Shown: positions 61,073 through 64,000 of the stretch, in pieces
Layout of the letters: each line of letters begins with the position of its first letter
How positions within the stretch are numbered: the first letter of the stretch is position 1
From: Streptomyces meridianus
GTDB taxonomy: Bacteria; Actinomycetota; Actinomycetes; Streptomycetales; Streptomycetaceae
Reading direction: 5' to 3'
Assembly (NCBI RefSeq): GCF_023703325.1
Contig: NZ_JAMQGM010000033.1
Coordinates: 62,001 to 126,000, forward strand
DNA length: 64,000 bases
Notes under the pieces: generated by a model
Told to the model about the DNA's origin: nothing
Databases searched by the model: none
What the model saw: the letters and a program-made list of their open reading frames with translations, nothing else
Made by a program: the position numbers and the translations under genes

Positions 61073-61246
61073 TCAGGCGCTCAGTGCACCGACCTGCACG
61101 CCGTGCTCGGCGGCCAGCCGGTGCAGGTCGTCCAGCTCTCCCTGCTCCACCTCGACGAGAAAGTCGTCGCCCGCTTCACGAGCGCGCATGAGGTCGGACT
61201 CGGTTGTGTGTATGCGCTGCAGAATGCCTGCGGTGAACGCGTCCAT
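61073..61246 (-). CDS. Small hypothetical protein (57 aa)
   Basis: MDAFTAGILQRIHTTESDLM followed by a helical acidic sequence (REAGDDFLVEVEQGELDDLHRLAAEHGV). Compact helical hairpin predicted, no membrane segment, and not a named family. ATG at 61246 has AAGGGGGC upstream and the GC-position pattern is coding. Divergent from cutR. Confidence 0.7.
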   Translation of the reverse strand: MDAFTAGILQRIHTTESDLMRAREAGDDFLVEVEQGELDDLHRLAAEHGVQVGALSA

Positions 61247-61592
61247 GGGGCGCCCCCTTGTCGTGGGTCGTGACGTCTGTGGCACGGACAGGTGCCGCTT
61301 ACTGGGGGGTCCTCCCGGCCGGGGCCGGTGAGGGGATCGCGTCCGCATCCCTGCGGGGGAGTGGGTACGGCTGTGCCGGCGACGGCGCGCGATCGGGGTG
61401 TGCCATCGTCCTCCCCTGCCCTCACGCCTCAGAAACCTCAGCAGTCCGAGGAATCCGGAATTCCCGGGTCTCTTGCCCTGCGCACCGCCCTTACCGCCGG
61501 TTTACCGGCATTGAGGGCAGGATGGGGACTCGCGGGAAGCACACCCCGCAAGCCATCACGCCCGTGAGGGCCGGAGGGAAAGGAACGGCGCC
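61247..61592. other. Divergent region upstream of cutR
   Basis: 346 bp without a supported gene. It should contain promoters for the 57-aa gene and for cutRS. A GGGAAAGGAACGGCGCC segment precedes the cutR GTG and provides AAAGGA as ribosome-binding site. Confidence 0.5.
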
Positions 61593-62246
61593 GTGCGCGT
61601 ACTCGTCGTCGAGGACGAGCAGCTGCTCGCCGATGCGGTGGCCACCGGGCTGCGCCGCGAGGCCATGGCCGTCGACGTCGTGTACGACGGCGCAGGCGCC
61701 CTGGAGCGCATCGAGGTCAACGACTACGACGTCCTCGTGCTCGACCGGGACCTGCCGGTCGTGCACGGCGACGACGTGTGCCGCCGGGTCGTCGAACTCG
61801 GCCTGCCCACCCGGGTCCTCATGCTGACCGCTTCCGGGGACGTCAGCGACCGGGTGGAGGGCCTCGAGATCGGCGCCGACGACTACCTGCCCAAGCCGTT
61901 CGCCTTCAGTGAGCTGACCGCCCGGGTACGCGCGCTCGGGCGGCGCATCACGTCTGCTCTGCCGCCCGTCCTGGAACGGGCCGGCATCAAGCTGGACCCC
62001 AACCGGCGCGAGGTCTTCCGGGACGGCCGGCAGGTCCAGCTCGCGCCGAAGGAGTTCGCCGTCCTGGAGGTGCTGATGCGCAACGAGGGCGCGGTCGTCT
62101 CGGCCGAGCAGCTGCTGGAGAAGGCCTGGGACGAGAACACGGACCCCTTCACGAACGTCGTACGGGTCACCGTCATGACCCTCCGCCGCAAACTCGGTGA
62201 GCCGCCCGTGATCGTCACGGTTCCAGGCTCCGGCTACCGGATCTGA
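61593..62246 (+). CDS. cutR: Response regulator CutR (OmpR family)
   Basis: 217 residues. Receiver domain with D51 as phosphoacceptor in VLVLDRDLPV, the conserved acidic pair E7/D8 (VVEDEQ) and K in LPKPF, then an OmpR winged helix (VFRDGRQVQLAPKEFAVLEVLMRNEG). With CutS it regulates secretion stress and antibiotic output in streptomycetes. GTG start with AAAGGA upstream; cutS begins 5 bp after the stop. Confidence 0.95.
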   Translation: MRVLVVEDEQLLADAVATGLRREAMAVDVVYDGAGALERIEVNDYDVLVLDRDLPVVHGDDVCRRVVELGLPTRVLMLTASGDVSDRVEGLEIGADDYLPKPFAFSELTARVRALGRRITSALPPVLERAGIKLDPNRREVFRDGRQVQLAPKEFAVLEVLMRNEGAVVSAEQLLEKAWDENTDPFTNVVRVTVMTLRRKLGEPPVIVTVPGSGYRI

Positions 62247-62251
62247 CCGCC

Positions 62252-63505
62252 ATGGCTTCCACCCCTCCACCACCCGCCGCACCGCCCAGGCCCACCTGGA
62301 ATCCGGGACCGGCTCCCCGGCCCCTCCCCTGGCTGAGGCCCACCATCCGGATACGGCTCACCCTGCTGTACGGCGGGATGTTCCTGATCGCCGGCGTGCT
62401 GCTGCTCTCGATCATCTACCTGCTGGCGGCCCAGGCCCTGCACCTGGGCAACGAACTGCCCTTCAAGGTGCTCGACGGCAGTCGCGTCCAGCCGACGAAC
62501 AACACCTGCCCCGGCATCACCGGCTACGCAGGCCGGGACCTGCCCGAGGCCCAGTTCAACGACGCGCTCAACGCCTGCATGAACCATCAGCGCCAGCTGG
62601 CCCTGGACGGCCTGCTGCGCCGCTCCCTGCTGGCCCTGCTGGGGCTGAGCGTGGTCGCCTTCGCCTTCGGCTACGCCATGGCCGGCCGGGTCCTCTCGCC
62701 GCTCGGCCGGATCACCCGCACGGCGCGGATGGTGGCCGGTTCCGATCTGTCCCGCCGGATCGAGCTGGACGGGCCGGACGACGAGCTCAAGGAGCTGGCC
62801 GACACCTTCGACGAGATGCTCGGCCGCCTGGCCAGAGCCTTCGACGCACAGCGAAGATTCGTCGCGAACGCCTCGCACGAGCTGCGCACCCCGCTGGCGA
62901 TCAACAGGACCCTTCTCGAGGTACAGCTCTCCGATCCGGACGCTCCGGCGGACCTCCGGCACCTGGCGAAAACGCTGCTGGCCACGAACGAGCGCAGCGA
63001 ACAGCTCGTCGACGGTCTCCTCCTGCTGGCCCGCAGCGACAACGAGATCGTGGACCGGCAGCCCGTCGACCTGGCCGAGGTGGCCGACCTGGCCATCGAC
63101 CAGGTGCGGGGGGAGGCGCAGCGCAAGGGGGTGGAACTGCGCGGGGAGCGCAGGCCGGCGGTCGTCCAGGGCAACGGCGTGCTGCTGGAGCGGATCGCGC
63201 TGAACCTCGTGCAGAACGCAGTGCGGCACAACACGGAGGGTGGCTGGGTCGAGGCCACCACGGACACACATCCCGGCCAGGTGGTGCTCTCCGTGGCGAA
63301 CACCGGGCCGGTCGTGCCGGCGTACGAGCTGGACAACATTTTCGAGCCGTTCCGGCGGCTGCGGACCGAGCGGACCAACAGTGACAGGGGCGTCGGTCTC
63401 GGTCTGTCCATCGCGCGTTCGGTGGCGCGGGCGCACGGCGGCCGTATCGAGGCCGAGGCGCGGGAGGGGGGAGGGCTGGTGATGCGGGTCACGCTGCCGG
63501 TGTAG
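62252..63505 (+). CDS. cutS: Sensor histidine kinase CutS
   Basis: 417 residues. TM1 at ~35-62 and TM2 at ~122-145 flank a short ~60-residue extracytoplasmic loop with two cysteines (C86, C109), followed by HAMP, the HisKA motif FVANASHELRTPLA, and HATPase motifs NLVQNAVRHN, FEPF and GLGLSIARSVARAHGG. The loop cysteines suggest redox or disulfide sensing of extracytoplasmic folding. Follows cutR by 5 bp. Confidence 0.95.
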   Translation: MASTPPPPAAPPRPTWNPGPAPRPLPWLRPTIRIRLTLLYGGMFLIAGVLLLSIIYLLAAQALHLGNELPFKVLDGSRVQPTNNTCPGITGYAGRDLPEAQFNDALNACMNHQRQLALDGLLRRSLLALLGLSVVAFAFGYAMAGRVLSPLGRITRTARMVAGSDLSRRIELDGPDDELKELADTFDEMLGRLARAFDAQRRFVANASHELRTPLAINRTLLEVQLSDPDAPADLRHLAKTLLATNERSEQLVDGLLLLARSDNEIVDRQPVDLAEVADLAIDQVRGEAQRKGVELRGERRPAVVQGNGVLLERIALNLVQNAVRHNTEGGWVEATTDTHPGQVVLSVANTGPVVPAYELDNIFEPFRRLRTERTNSDRGVGLGLSIARSVARAHGGRIEAEAREGGGLVMRVTLPV

Positions 63506-63909
63506 CCGCTGGTGGCGTCCCGAAAAGATGTTCGCTTCGGGCGGAATCGCCGGAGTCGAGCCCGAGGGCCGGCCTGTGGAATCGGTCACACGATAGGTGT
63601 AGCGGCCATGTGTGACCATCTACGCTCCGTCATCACAAACCCTGCAGAAAAGCCTGGAAAATCGGTGTTTTGCGGGTTCGTGACGACGGGAAGTACACGG
63701 GGTGGCGGCCGAAGGGGCCGAGCACATGACCGTGTACGGTCGCCGTCGCCATCCAACCCGATCACCACTTCAGGGGCGCGGTTGGGTGTCGATTGAGTAA
63801 CAGACCTTGATGTGAGGCAAAATCTCCGCCTCAGGTCGGGCACAAGTCCGGCCTCTCACGCGTTACGTGCGCTGAGACACCGCAGACACCCAGAGGGGGA
63901 GAGCGCGAC
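63506..63909. other. Intergenic region between cutS and a DUF4193 gene
   Basis: 404 bp with no gene. A GTCACAC/GTGTGAC 7-bp inverted repeat (63585-63591, 63610-63616, 18-base spacer) and a TGAGGC/GCCTCA repeat near 63812-63832 are the only structures noted. It should hold the promoter of the next gene. Confidence 0.45.
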
Positions 63910-64000
63910 ATGGCAACGGACTACGACACTCCACGCAAGACCGATGACGAACTCAACGAGGACAGCATCGAGGAACTGAAGGCCCGCCGGAACGACAAGT
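63910..64000 (+). CDS. DUF4193 family protein (N-terminal part, cut by window end)
   Basis: Only the first 30 codons are present (MATDYDTPRKTDDELNEDSI then EELKARR). The start has GGGGGAGAG upstream. The sequence matches the start of the DUF4193 family, small acidic zinc-binding-like actinobacterial proteins near cutRS. Confidence 0.8.
   Translation, partial: MATDYDTPRKTDDELNEDSIEELKARRNDK

Overview
The window is high-GC actinobacterial DNA from a Streptomyces chromosome. The markers are whiH next to hrdB, sepH, cutRS, a coproporphyrin-type ferrochelatase, DUF4192, DUF4193 and DUF5998 proteins, and many GTG/TTG starts with 4-bp stop/start overlaps. From memory, not from a search, the backbone order resembles the SCO5811-SCO5864 region of S. 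coelicolor: rnhB, RecQ-like helicase, whiH, hrdB, topoisomerase IV, citrate synthases, M16 peptidases, ptsH, protein acetyltransferase, tdk, sepH, hemH, cutRS.

Region 1 (1-20 kb) is core: a DUF4173 membrane protein, RNase HII, a RecQ helicase fused to a phosphoribosyltransferase-like domain, DUF4192, a Nudix/NrtR regulator, a fused ABC ATPase-permease, whiH, hrdB, a secreted trypsin-like protease, parE, and a DUF485/solute symporter pair. Region 2 (20-38 kb) holds a CitA-type sensor kinase coupled to a sucrase/ferredoxin-like protein behind an iron box. It continues with two divergent citrate synthases, one carrying an N-terminal helix-turn-helix, over an A/T-rich palindromic intergenic site. 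Then come parC, an M16 peptidase pair, an M23 peptidase behind a c-di-AMP riboswitch, HPr, a GNAT/acyl-CoA-synthetase-type acetyltransferase, DUF5998, a phosphodiesterase and thymidine kinase.

Region 3 (38.1-45.1 kb) is a degraded accessory island: a helicase remnant, a VapBC-type toxin-antitoxin pair flanked by two ~90% identical 74-bp gene fragments, and an XRE/DUF5753 regulator split in two. The two halves of the regulator are separated by about 4 kb that contains integrase remnants and a lactococcin-972-type bacteriocin locus. The bacteriocin precursor has an in-frame TAA exactly between signal peptide and mature domain, while its DUF1430 membrane protein, ABC ATPase and a 39-residue membrane peptide remain open and translationally coupled. 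The regulator's DUF397 partner is intact downstream of the 3' half.

Region 4 (45-64 kb) is a peptide-uptake block (five-gene oligopeptide ABC transporter, M24 peptidase, divergent Lrp/AsnC regulator) set among small enzymes. It is followed by sepH, an FAD-linked lactone oxidase, ferrochelatase, inositol monophosphatase and cutRS, and it ends in a truncated DUF4193 gene.

The most notable items are the split regulator with its bacteriocin insertion, the nonsense-interrupted precursor, the HTH-citrate synthase with a candidate operator, the iron box over the sucrase/ferredoxin start, a 42-bp perfect palindrome over a stop codon, and a 27-bp tandem repeat in which one base creates the stop separating a transporter ATPase from an in-frame peptidase. 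No tRNA, rRNA, CRISPR array or intact insertion sequence was seen.
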